A DNA stretch of 64,000 nucleotides from contig NZ_JAHESE010000016.1 of assembly GCF_018598175.1 (NCBI RefSeq), positions 1 to 64,000 on the forward strand. Direction: 5' to 3'. Shown here piece after piece: positions 26,256-33,896 of this stretch. The notes beneath the pieces are model-generated. The model did not search any database. It saw only the letters and a program-made list of their open reading frames with translations, and was not told where the DNA came from. Both the position numbers and the translations under genes were made by a program. Within the stretch, counting starts at the first letter, position 1; the number at the start of each line of letters is the position of its first letter. The DNA is from Dawidia cretensis (GTDB lineage: Bacteria; Bacteroidota; Bacteroidia; Cytophagales; Cyclobacteriaceae).

Positions 26256-28043
26256 TCAGACGGGGATTATCCCCATCTTCTTCATTAAGAACGTGGCATT
26301 CATTTTCTGCGCGAGTCCCGGCTTGAGTTTGTAATCAAACGAAAGCTGGTCATTCTCAATTGTGGCCTCAAAGCAATAGCTTTTTACCTGCTCAGGATAC
26401 TCCTGCTCAAGCTCGCCCAGCGCCAGGTCGTGTGTAGCGATCAGCGCCAGGCAGGGGTGGGGCAGCAGTTGTTTTACCAGGGCGATCGAGCCCGCTTGCT
26501 TGTCGGTCGAGTTTGTTCCTTTTAAAATCTCATCCAGCAAAATCAACAGCGGCCGGTCCTGACGCAATTCGTCCATGATGGTCTTCAGCCGGTTCAGCTC
26601 GGCATAAAAATACGATTGATGATCTTTTAATGAGTCGGCTGTACGCATACCCGTGCGCAGGCCGATCACGGGGCAACGAAATTCTTCGGCACACACCGGT
26701 GCGCCGTTCAACGCCAGCACCAGGTTGATGCCGATCGTGCGCAGAAACGTACTTTTTCCCGCCATGTTTGCCCCGGTAATGATCAATACCGATTGTTGCG
26801 CGCCCACCGACAGGTCGTTGTCGACGCGTTCTTCAGTGCTGATCAACGGATGCCCCAGGGCCTTCACTTCAATGGCGAGCTTCTCCTGAAGGGTGGCGTA
26901 CCGGAACGCCGGATGATTAAAGGCAAAGGTGCCGAGGCTGCAGAGCACTTCGGTTTCGCTGATGGCTTCCAACCAGGGAATGAGCTGGTCGGCATGCCGG
27001 GCTTTCCATTGCTCCAGTTTGTATACACACCGCAGGTCGTACAGAAACAAACTGTTCATCACAAGGGAGGTCATGGCATTGAGCCGGGCGTCGAGTGCGC
27101 TGACGCGTGCTGCCAGGGTGCGTACGCGTACATCGGCTTCGTGTGCCTGGTGGGTGAGCCGTTGTAGCAACGGCGCTTCGAACCGCTCGCGCTGCATCTC
27201 GTGTAACAACCGCGCGTATTTACGGAGTATATTTTTTTTGCGACTGATATAGTCGTGAAAGGCATTGATCTTTCGGAGGTGAAAACCGAGAAAGGCCCAT
27301 TGTGACAAGGCAAACAAAATAGCCCACGGCTTTGCCTGTGCGACAAAGAATGAAGCGATCACCAGCAGCACGGTAACGGCGGGCATGATCATAAGCCCGT
27401 AGCGATAAAACGCTTTGCCATATAAAAACGCCGGCTGCTTTAGCCAGGTTTCCAGCTGCTCGCGATCGCCGGCCTTTTCGTCGGCACTCATGCCGGCCGC
27501 CTGGAAGTGCTGGCGGAAATCGGTGGCGCCGGCCAGCGCCTGCACCGCCTGCTGGTAGGCTACGATATCTGGTGCGGTGGGTAATGGATGCGCTAACCGG
27601 TATGCAAATTTTTTCTTGCCACTCAACGTATTGCAGCGATTGACGGCCTGGAACAACGAGCCTTCGCCAAAGATGTCGAGGTCGTGTGTATAGGGATGAT
27701 GCGGGTCTGTGAACTCGATGCCCGACGGAAAAGCATCGTGATCGCCGGTCAGCGACTTGCGTTCGCCTTCGTTTAAGCGGACCAGGTTTTCCAGGTGCAC
27801 GCGCTGGTCGAACAGCTGCGCGTGATATTTCACGAGCGCGATGAACGCCGCCAACAATGCCAACGCACCATAGAGGTATAGATTGTCTTTTGCCAGACCA
27901 ACATACAGCACGATCAGAAACACCACGGCGGTGGCCAGGCGTATATTCGAAACGTTGTTGATCTTCTTTCGAAGGGTTGCCAGCGTCGCCGCAAAGGCAG
28001 CGTGTCGTTGGGTATAAAAGGTGTCGAGCTCAGCAGATGTCAT
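26256..28043 (-). CDS. MutS-family ATPase with membrane helices
   Basis: A 595-residue protein whose C-terminal third is the MutS ATPase: Walker A ITGANMAGKSTFLRTIG, Walker B LLILLDEILKGTNSTDKQ and an IATHDLALGELE segment. The MutS mismatch-recognition domain is absent. Instead, two hydrophobic helices lie near residues 35-76 and two more near 215-250, so it is probably membrane-attached. This is a distinct MutS-like group found in Bacteroidota; its role is unknown, and mismatch repair is unlikely. msrC is 11 bases upstream on the same strand. Confidence 0.85.
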   Translation of the reverse strand: MTSAELDTFYTQRHAAFAATLATLRKKINNVSNIRLATAVVFLIVLYVGLAKDNLYLYGALALLAAFIALVKYHAQLFDQRVHLENLVRLNEGERKSLTGDHDAFPSGIEFTDPHHPYTHDLDIFGEGSLFQAVNRCNTLSGKKKFAYRLAHPLPTAPDIVAYQQAVQALAGATDFRQHFQAAGMSADEKAGDREQLETWLKQPAFLYGKAFYRYGLMIMPAVTVLLVIASFFVAQAKPWAILFALSQWAFLGFHLRKINAFHDYISRKKNILRKYARLLHEMQRERFEAPLLQRLTHQAHEADVRVRTLAARVSALDARLNAMTSLVMNSLFLYDLRCVYKLEQWKARHADQLIPWLEAISETEVLCSLGTFAFNHPAFRYATLQEKLAIEVKALGHPLISTEERVDNDLSVGAQQSVLIITGANMAGKSTFLRTIGINLVLALNGAPVCAEEFRCPVIGLRTGMRTADSLKDHQSYFYAELNRLKTIMDELRQDRPLLILLDEILKGTNSTDKQAGSIALVKQLLPHPCLALIATHDLALGELEQEYPEQVKSYCFEATIENDQLSFDYKLKPGLAQKMNATFLMKKMGIIPV

Positions 28044-28054
28044 ACAGGCACAGA

Positions 28055-28537
28055 TTACAGAAGACCCTCGATGATACGCATGATCTTTTCCAGGTATTGC
28101 TGGTCAACGGCATCGAAGTCGGCCAGCTTGTCGCTGTCTACATCCAGCACGAGGGCTACTTCGTTGTTGTTAAAAGCAGGTAGTACAATCTCCGATCGCG
28201 AGGCTGAGCTGCACGCGATGTGCCCCGGGAAGGCCTCTACGTCGGGTACAAGAATAGTCTTTTGTTCTTTCCAGGAAGCTCCGCACACACCCTTGCCAAA
28301 GTCGATGCGGGTACAGGCGATCGGACCCTGGAAGGGGCCCAGCACCAATTGATTTTGTTTGACGAGGTAAAAGCCCACCCAAAAGAACTCCATCGATTGC
28401 CGTAGCGCCGCGGCGATGTTGGAAAGATTGGCGACCAGGTCGGGCTCGCCCGTTACGAGCGCTTCGATTTGGGGAGCCAGTGTTTTATACCGTTCTTCTT
28501 TGTCGGTAGAGGTGGAAATGATAAGCTCTTCTGCCAT
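28055..28537 (-). CDS. msrC: Free methionine-(R)-sulfoxide reductase
   Basis: A 160-residue GAF-domain enzyme that reduces free Met-R-sulfoxide with thioredoxin. All three family cysteines are present: Cys75 (PIACTRIDFG), Cys85 (GKGVCGASW) and Cys109 (GHIACSSASRSEIVLP), matching E. coli fRMsr (YebR) Cys84/94/118. The residues around VDAFPGHIAC and SEIVLP are also conserved. Start is ATG 28537; an upstream in-frame TTG at 28579 adds non-homologous residues. Confidence 0.93.
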   Translation of the reverse strand: MAEELIISTSTDKEERYKTLAPQIEALVTGEPDLVANLSNIAAALRQSMEFFWVGFYLVKQNQLVLGPFQGPIACTRIDFGKGVCGASWKEQKTILVPDVEAFPGHIACSSASRSEIVLPAFNNNEVALVLDVDSDKLADFDAVDQQYLEKIMRIIEGLL

Positions 28538-28650
28538 GCCTGCTAAACTGTTATTTTGATGGAATGTTCCAGGGTGCAAGGTTAACGTTTTCCGGGCACC
28601 CAGCGTTTACGCCTGTAGCAGGAAACATTATTTTTATCCAAAACATCCCC

Positions 28651-29382
28651 ATGAAACCCATCCACATCGCCCTGATCGGTGACTTCAATGAAAAGAAGCA
28701 TACCCACCTGGCTCTAAATACATGTGTCGGACATTGCCGTGAAAAATTACAGTTTCCCGTAAAAACTACCTGGATCCCCACAACAGCCATTCCCGACTCA
28801 ACCGTGTTGTCACGAGACTACGATGGTCTGTGGATTACGCCCGGCTCACCCTATGCAAACGACGAAGCGGTCTACGAAGTCATTCGCTGGGCGCGGGAGC
28901 AAAACGTTCCGTTGCTGGGCACCTGCGGTGGTTTTCAATATATGGTGGTTGAGTATGCCCGAAACGTGCTCGGCATGCTGGACGCAGCGCATGAAGAAAG
29001 CGACCCCACCCTGCCGCAGCTTGTTGTTGCTAAGCTGAGCTGCTCGCTGAAAGGTCAACAAGAGGAGGTTCGGATTACAGACAGACAGTCCTGGTTATAC
29101 CGCGTATTACAACGCGATGTGATTACAGGCTTCTTTAACTGTGCGTATGGGGTAAACCCTGCCTATACCGATAGGCTCAATCAATATCCTTTTGTGTTTA
29201 CGGCATTTTCGGAAAGCGGTGCAGTACGCGGTGTGGAGTTAAAAGGTCACCGCTTCTTTGAAGGCACCTTGTTTCAACCGCCGCTGGAGTCTACACCGGA
29301 GGTGCCCAATCCTTTAATCATGAATTTCTTTGAGCACTGCGCTACACCGGTAGCGGCCGGAACCGTTGCAACAGATCGGTAG
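28651..29382 (+). CDS. Class I glutamine amidotransferase-like protein, CTP-synthase C-terminal type
   Basis: A 243-residue protein like the glutaminase domain of CTP synthase but without the synthase domain. It has IALIGDFNEKK at the start, DGLWITPGSPYAND, and a nucleophile elbow with Cys92 in LLGTCGGFQYMVVEYARNVLG. The triad His and Glu are replaced: where CTP synthase has FHPE, this protein has FQPP (208-211). It may be an inactive or altered amidohydrolase. Similar stand-alone proteins are annotated as CTP synthase C-terminal region-related (seleno)proteins; here the nucleophile codon is TGC (Cys). Its end overlaps ribD on the other strand by 41 bases. Confidence 0.85.
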   Translation: MKPIHIALIGDFNEKKHTHLALNTCVGHCREKLQFPVKTTWIPTTAIPDSTVLSRDYDGLWITPGSPYANDEAVYEVIRWAREQNVPLLGTCGGFQYMVVEYARNVLGMLDAAHEESDPTLPQLVVAKLSCSLKGQQEEVRITDRQSWLYRVLQRDVITGFFNCAYGVNPAYTDRLNQYPFVFTAFSESGAVRGVELKGHRFFEGTLFQPPLESTPEVPNPLIMNFFEHCATPVAAGTVATDR

Positions 29383-30388
29383 CAACGGGTACCTGTTCCG
29401 TTAGCGTAGCGTTCAACACGGGCGCGCTGACGCCTTTGCCAAAACGTTGGGGGGAAGTAAAGACACGTGCCTCGTCCCACAGTCCGCGTTCGATAAACAG
29501 TTGAAGAATGGTGGTACCACCTTCTACTACCACCGACTGGATCTTTTGCCGGTGCAGGTCGTGCAGCAGGTTTAACAGAAAGTCGTTTTCATCCAGCCGG
29601 ACAAACGAGATGTTCGGACGCTCTTCGTGTTTCAGTACATTGTAACACAGCGTGCGTTGTGCGCCGTCAAACAGATGCAAGTTGTTGGGTAAGCGCAAAT
29701 ACCGGTCAATGACGACACGCACGGGATTGCGTCCGGTCCAGTCGCGTACGTTCAACTGTGGGTTGTCGTGTGCGGCGGTGCGGCCGCCGATCATAAAAGC
29801 ATCTTCTTCGGTGCGCCAGCGGTGTACCAGCTGCCGCGCGTATACATTGCTGATCCACTTGGAGTCGTGGTTCTGCCGGGCAATAAACCCGTCGGCGGTC
29901 TGGGCCCACTTGAGTATGATATACGGCCGTCCCTTCTCCATCGCGGTAAAGAAACGTTGGTTCAGTAGCCGCCCTTCTTTTTCAAGTATACCGGTGATGA
30001 CTTCAATGCCGGCCGCGCGCAATTTTTTGATGCCATTGCCCGCCACCAGGGGATTCGAGTCCAGGTTGGCCACAACGACCTTCGCCGGGCGATGTGCGAT
30101 CAGCATGTCGGCGCAGGGTGGAGTCTTGCCAACGTGCGAGCAGGGCTCGAGGTTGACATATACCGTGCTGCCGGCGACCAGGCTTTTGTCCGCCAGGTTT
30201 TGTACGGCATCTACTTCGGCGTGAGGGCCGCCATATTGATGGTGCCATCCTTCGCTGATGATCTGGTTGTCGCGTACGATCACACACCCTACCAGGGGGT
30301 TGGGGCTTACGTGACCGCGACCCAGTGTGGCGAGCTCCTGCGCGCGCCGCATAAAAAACTCATCGTGCGAGTGATCGTGCTTTTCCAT
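29342..30388 (-). CDS. ribD: Bifunctional riboflavin deaminase-reductase RibD
   Basis: A 348-residue protein catalysing two steps of riboflavin synthesis. The deaminase domain (1-150) has the zinc site His56-Ala-Glu58 and PCSHVGKTPPC (Cys83, Cys92). The reductase domain (about 150-348) starts YIILKWAQTADGFIA and has MIGGRTAAHDNPQLNVR, NPVRVVIDR and VVVEGGTTILQ for NADPH binding. No other rib genes are adjacent. It is divergent from prmC with 28 bases between starts. Confidence 0.94.
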   Translation of the reverse strand: MEKHDHSHDEFFMRRAQELATLGRGHVSPNPLVGCVIVRDNQIISEGWHHQYGGPHAEVDAVQNLADKSLVAGSTVYVNLEPCSHVGKTPPCADMLIAHRPAKVVVANLDSNPLVAGNGIKKLRAAGIEVITGILEKEGRLLNQRFFTAMEKGRPYIILKWAQTADGFIARQNHDSKWISNVYARQLVHRWRTEEDAFMIGGRTAAHDNPQLNVRDWTGRNPVRVVIDRYLRLPNNLHLFDGAQRTLCYNVLKHEERPNISFVRLDENDFLLNLLHDLHRQKIQSVVVEGGTTILQLFIERGLWDEARVFTSPQRFGKGVSAPVLNATLTEQVPVATDLLQRFRPLPV

Positions 30389-30416
30389 TGATTATACTTG
30401 CAAAGATTGCCAGCCC

Positions 30417-31274
30417 ATGATGAATTCCAAAACAATGCTTCACGATTTCGTACGCCGCCTCACCTTGCGCGACGATCCGGACGAGATCCAGGGCATTGCA
30501 TACCAGGTGTTTGAACACCTGTTCCACCTCTCGCGCACCGAAATGCTCATGGGCAAAGAAATTATCCCGACGGCGGCGGAAGAAGACCGGTTGGCAGAAA
30601 TCGTAACGCGCCTCAACCGCCACGAGCCGATACAATATGTGTTGGGAGAAGCCTATTTCTTCGGGCGCAAGTTCGCGGTGAGCAGTGCGGTGCTGATTCC
30701 GCGCCCCGAGACCGAAGAGCTGGTACAAGCGATATTGCATCACTCCCTGCCGGGTGAACCAGACTCTTTATCCATCCTGGACATCGGCACCGGCAGCGGC
30801 TGTATCGCTACTACCCTGGCCCTGGAGCTGCGCCCGGCAAAGGTATATGCTACCGACGTAAGCCCGGCGGCGCTTCAGGTTGCCACGCAAAACGCGAATA
30901 CTCTACAGGCATCTGTATCCTTCCTGCCACACAATATTTTAACAGAGCCACTGCCTTTTACGAATCTGAGCGCCGTTGTCAGTAATCCGCCCTATATTAC
31001 AACGCGTGAGCAAGCAGCCATGCATGCCAACGTACTGGACTACGAACCTCACCTGGCGTTGTTTGTGCCAGACGACGACCCGCTGTTGTTTTACCGTGCC
31101 ATTGCCGCCCGTGCTTTCCCGGCATTAGTATCAAAAGGTCTTCTGGCTGTTGAGATTAACGAACAGTATGCCGCTGCTGTGGAGGAGGCTTTTCGTGCGG
31201 CGGGGTTTAGTAACATGAAGACGGTGCGGGACATACCGGGCAAAGACCGGATTGTGATGGCCGTGAAGCCCTGA
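30417..31274 (+). CDS. prmC: Release factor glutamine methyltransferase PrmC
   Basis: A 285-residue SAM-dependent methylase of the GGQ glutamine in release factors. SAM motif ILDIGTGSGCI (120-130), ATDVSPAAL, and the substrate motif NPPYI starting at Asn190. The N-terminal helical domain carries EPIQYVLGEAYFFGRKFAVSSAVLIPRPETE. Two ATG codons (30417 and 30420) could start it. A near-match -7 element (TATACTTG, 30393-30400) lies just upstream. Confidence 0.95.
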   Translation: MMNSKTMLHDFVRRLTLRDDPDEIQGIAYQVFEHLFHLSRTEMLMGKEIIPTAAEEDRLAEIVTRLNRHEPIQYVLGEAYFFGRKFAVSSAVLIPRPETEELVQAILHHSLPGEPDSLSILDIGTGSGCIATTLALELRPAKVYATDVSPAALQVATQNANTLQASVSFLPHNILTEPLPFTNLSAVVSNPPYITTREQAAMHANVLDYEPHLALFVPDDDPLLFYRAIAARAFPALVSKGLLAVEINEQYAAAVEEAFRAAGFSNMKTVRDIPGKDRIVMAVKP

Positions 31275-31286
31275 GCAGGAGGAATA

Positions 31287-31640
31287 TCAATATAGCCCGG
31301 GTTCTTCGTCCTGCATAATTTCTACCCGCAGTCCGTGGAGGCGTTCGTCGATCGGTATATGACATGACAACCGGCTGGTAGGTAATACGCCCGTTATTTT
31401 ACCCAAGGTATTGGGCTCATTGCCCGAGCGCACCAGTAATGTCTCTTCGGCATATTCCGGTAAGCGTACGTGGCAGGTGCCGCAACGACCAATGCCTTTG
31501 CAGTCGCCGAAGTTTACCATGTAGAGTTTGTCGTAGATCAACGCCATCAAGCTGCGGTATTCATGTGTATAGGTACGAAGAACGTGTTCACGTTCTTCGT
31601 ACACTACGGTTACGGCTATATCGGTTTGACGTGTTGGCAT
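31287..31640 (-). CDS. 2Fe-2S ferredoxin
   Basis: A 117-residue ferredoxin with one cluster bound by Cys47, Cys53, Cys56 and Cys93 (C-x5-C-x2-C-x36-C), the adrenodoxin/Fdx spacing. It carries the motif DCKGIGRCGTCHVRL and RLSCHIPI. It is the last gene of the minus-strand NO/low-oxygen cluster, 9 bases after ric. It may carry electrons to Ric or another protein of the cluster. Confidence 0.9.
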   Translation of the reverse strand: MPTRQTDIAVTVVYEEREHVLRTYTHEYRSLMALIYDKLYMVNFGDCKGIGRCGTCHVRLPEYAEETLLVRSGNEPNTLGKITGVLPTSRLSCHIPIDERLHGLRVEIMQDEEPGLY

Positions 31641-31649
31641 CGTGGTGAA

Positions 31650-32384
31650 TCAGGCAGCGCCTGGCTCGTTCAGGGCTTCTTCAAGTTGAACGGCTTTCGC
31701 GAACAGAATGTTGTTTTCCAAGTGAATGTGCAAGTGCATGTCCTTTTCGTAGTCCTTTAGCATTTTATACGTAACGGTATAGGTAGAGCAGGCATCGGCG
31801 GGCGGCGTGTAGTCGTTGCTGAGCGCGGCCATTTTCTGAAGTTGTTGTCCTTCGTCGAGGTGGTCGTCCTTCATAGCATGGATGGGATTGCTGATGCTGC
31901 CAAAGATCGGCGAACTGACAGGCTCGTGGCTTTCGCGGGCTTTGGCCAGGCGCTTGATATAGGGGAACAACATCAGCTCCTCTTTTTTCATGTGCACGGC
32001 CAGTGCGCCGGATGTTTCTTGAAAGATGCGACGAATCTCGTGCAGCTCGGGATGACGGTTGCCGTGTACGGCGCAGATCTTGTCGAGGTAGCCCTGAATG
32101 ATGGGTGTTTTCTCTTCTACATAGTGGTGGTGACGTTGGTAAATATAGTCGGCGAGCAGGTCGAGGGGCCAGGTGTCGAAGTTTACGCCGTCGCTGCCTT
32201 CGGCTTCCAGCGCCTGCAGGGCTGCGGTCACTTCGGCGGGGTCGCGTTGGCTGGCGCTGCAGGCCTCTGCCAGCGTTTGGCTGCCCATGCAGCAAAAGTC
32301 CAATCCGAATTTTTCAAATACTTCGGCAGCGCGGTATTGTTTTTTGACGATCTCACCCAGGGTGAGGGTTGTTAGAGTTTCCAT
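31650..32384 (-). CDS. ric: Iron-sulfur cluster repair di-iron protein Ric (ScdA/YtfE)
   Basis: A 244-residue protein. The ScdA_N part (1-60) includes RAAEVFEKFGLDFCCMG (Cys31/Cys32), and the hemerythrin-like part has His/Glu ligands in RHHHYVEE, AVHMKKEELMLFP, HAMKDDHLDE and HIHLENNILF. Ric proteins repair Fe-S clusters damaged by nitric oxide or peroxide. It overlaps the upstream membrane protein gene by 13 bases, and with the Rrf2 regulator and truncated haemoglobin it supports a nitrosative-stress role for the cluster. Confidence 0.94.
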   Translation of the reverse strand: METLTTLTLGEIVKKQYRAAEVFEKFGLDFCCMGSQTLAEACSASQRDPAEVTAALQALEAEGSDGVNFDTWPLDLLADYIYQRHHHYVEEKTPIIQGYLDKICAVHGNRHPELHEIRRIFQETSGALAVHMKKEELMLFPYIKRLAKARESHEPVSSPIFGSISNPIHAMKDDHLDEGQQLQKMAALSNDYTPPADACSTYTVTYKMLKDYEKDMHLHIHLENNILFAKAVQLEEALNEPGAA

Positions 32385-32812
32385 GTAGCTAATAATTTAA
32401 ATCCGTATAATAAAAGTGAAATGAGCTTGACGGCCTCCAGCACAACAAAGTTGATATGCGCGTTGGAAGGCGGCGGTAGTTTACCCGCGAGGTATATGTC
32501 AATGTGCGATGATAACAACGGTAGGAGCCAAACGCTCTGTACTATCAGGATGGCCAGCACCACGAGGTAAAACACCTCGGTGCCCCAGTCTACCTTTCGT
32601 TTAAAAAGCCAGGTAAAGGCGAGCAGCACGGCAAACGTCAACTCTACTTTATTTAACGCGGCAAATACTACTTTGCCAATGCTGAGTCCGGTCGTCAGCG
32701 TGACGCCGGGCGCTGTGAATTTAAGCCAGGCTTCCAGGAAGCTAATGGCCCCGACACAGCCCGCCCAGATAAATGGAATGGCAATCTTACCGTATGCTAT
32801 TTCTTTTCTCAT
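32372..32812 (-). CDS. Four-helix membrane protein of unknown function (NO cluster)
   Basis: A 146-residue protein with four hydrophobic helices (roughly residues 10-30, 42-64, 78-101 and 120-142), cytoplasmic loops with Lys/Arg, and no recognised motif. It overlaps ric by 13 bases and the truncated haemoglobin gene by 4 bases, so it is tightly tied to the cluster. No metal-binding pattern is evident. Confidence 0.7.
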   Translation of the reverse strand: MRKEIAYGKIAIPFIWAGCVGAISFLEAWLKFTAPGVTLTTGLSIGKVVFAALNKVELTFAVLLAFTWLFKRKVDWGTEVFYLVVLAILIVQSVWLLPLLSSHIDIYLAGKLPPPSNAHINFVVLEAVKLISLLLYGFKLLATWKL

Positions 32813-33225
32813 GGTGCTTTGCGGATGGCGGGCAGATCGTGCAGGGCTTTCTCTTTGCCGGCATGGATGCGGCCATAAAAGGTATGTGCCATGATCATGG
32901 CGCGGCGTTTGGCTTCATCGGCAATCAGTCCTTCGAACCGGTCGTCGATGGTGGCGTAGAATAAGTTAATCCATTGTTCGAAGTGTTCGGCCTCTAAAGG
33001 AAGTGCAGCGTGCCTGGCAAAAGGATTTCCTACATACCCACGCACGCCAAACAGCGCTGCATTCCAAAAGCGGTACATGATCTCGAGGTGTGGTTGCCAG
33101 TCGTGTATACGCGCAAGGAAAACTGGTCCCAACAACGAGTCAACCCGTACTTTATCATAAAAGGTGTCGACGAGATATTTGATGTCGTCGATATTCTCAA
33201 TGTCTTTCTTTCTGGTGGTTGTCAT
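32809..33225 (-). CDS. Group III truncated haemoglobin
   Basis: A 138-residue globin of the short 2/2 type. It has DIKYLVDTFYDKVRVDSLLGPVF at the B-E region, the distal YRFWNAALFG and a candidate proximal His81 in LPLEAEHFEQWINLFYATI, matching C. jejuni Ctb. Such globins bind O2 and NO and are linked to NO detoxification at low oxygen. Start is ATG 33225; upstream in-frame residues are not globin-like. It overlaps both neighbours by 4 bases. Confidence 0.9.
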   Translation of the reverse strand: MTTTRKKDIENIDDIKYLVDTFYDKVRVDSLLGPVFLARIHDWQPHLEIMYRFWNAALFGVRGYVGNPFARHAALPLEAEHFEQWINLFYATIDDRFEGLIADEAKRRAMIMAHTFYGRIHAGKEKALHDLPAIRKAP

Positions 33226-33629
33226 AACGCAACTTGTAGTGATGTGATAAAATAATAGGCGGCCCAGCCGGCAAATAGTATAATGGCAGCCCAGATCCAC
33301 GCCGGCGCACTGCGGGGTGTTTCGCTTCCTTCGATAAGGAACTTGTGCTGGTCGCCTTTGCCGTAGGCATTGATCATGAGGGGCAGCACACCATCTACAA
33401 CGTCGTGTGGCTTCAGACCCTCGATGCTAATGGCCGGGCCGTTGCGAACGGTGAATGGTATGGTACGGAGACCTTCCTTGCCGGACGGATCCTGCCCTAC
33501 AATCTTGAGCACGTGTTCGCCGTCTATGAGTCGGCGCGTATCGAGCTCAAAGTGGATGGGCGTATAAAAGTCGCCCAGGGGAACCGTCTCGTCGTCCAGG
33601 AAGAGGCGCACTTTGCTTTTTTCGCTCAT
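33222..33629 (-). CDS. Ig-like protein with C-terminal membrane anchor, unknown function
   Basis: A 135-residue protein. The first about 100 residues look like a beta-sandwich (RLFLDDETVPLGDFYTPIHFELDTRRLIDGEHVLKIVGQD is strand-rich with the DTRRLxDGEHxLK turn seen in bacterial Ig-like domains). A single helix follows (WIWAAIILFAGWAAYYFI, about 110-128). No signal peptide is seen, so it may be tail-anchored. Its start and end overlap both neighbours by 4 bases. It may be an accessory subunit of the oxidase upstream. Confidence 0.72.
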   Translation of the reverse strand: MSEKSKVRLFLDDETVPLGDFYTPIHFELDTRRLIDGEHVLKIVGQDPSGKEGLRTIPFTVRNGPAISIEGLKPHDVVDGVLPLMINAYGKGDQHKFLIEGSETPRSAPAWIWAAIILFAGWAAYYFITSLQVAL

Positions 33630-33892
33630 ACAGATTCCTGTGTAAAAATGCTATGCTTGATATGGTCTGCCCGTTTCTCGCCGGGTCTGATCAGCCACTT
33701 GATGGAGTAAAAGAGTGTAATCAGTACCACGATGGCGATCGTGATGACAATGACGTAGTCCCAGTTGCTTTGCGGACCCGCGCCATGCGTAATGCCGCGC
33801 AGCACTTTGGGTTGTTGTTTCTTACACACATCGCAGGCGAAAGAGGCACGATACAGTGCTACTGCCAGCAAGGTTATGATGATTCTCTTCAT
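33626..33892 (-). CDS. Small membrane protein with CxxC motif, unknown function
   Basis: An 88-residue protein: a signal-like N-terminus (MKRIIITLLAVALYRASFA), then CDVCKKQQPKVLRGITHGAG (CxxC), and a membrane helix (YVIVITIAIVVLITLFYSI). The two Cys are on the outer face just after the first hydrophobic stretch and could bind a metal or form a disulfide. The reading frame extends upstream over the fused cytochrome gene but is not real there; the start is ATG 33892, four bases after the cytochrome stop. It is probably a subunit or assembly factor of the oxidase. Confidence 0.72.
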   Translation of the reverse strand: MKRIIITLLAVALYRASFACDVCKKQQPKVLRGITHGAGPQSNWDYVIVITIAIVVLITLFYSIKWLIRPGEKRADHIKHSIFTQESV

Positions 33893-33896
33893 GTTC

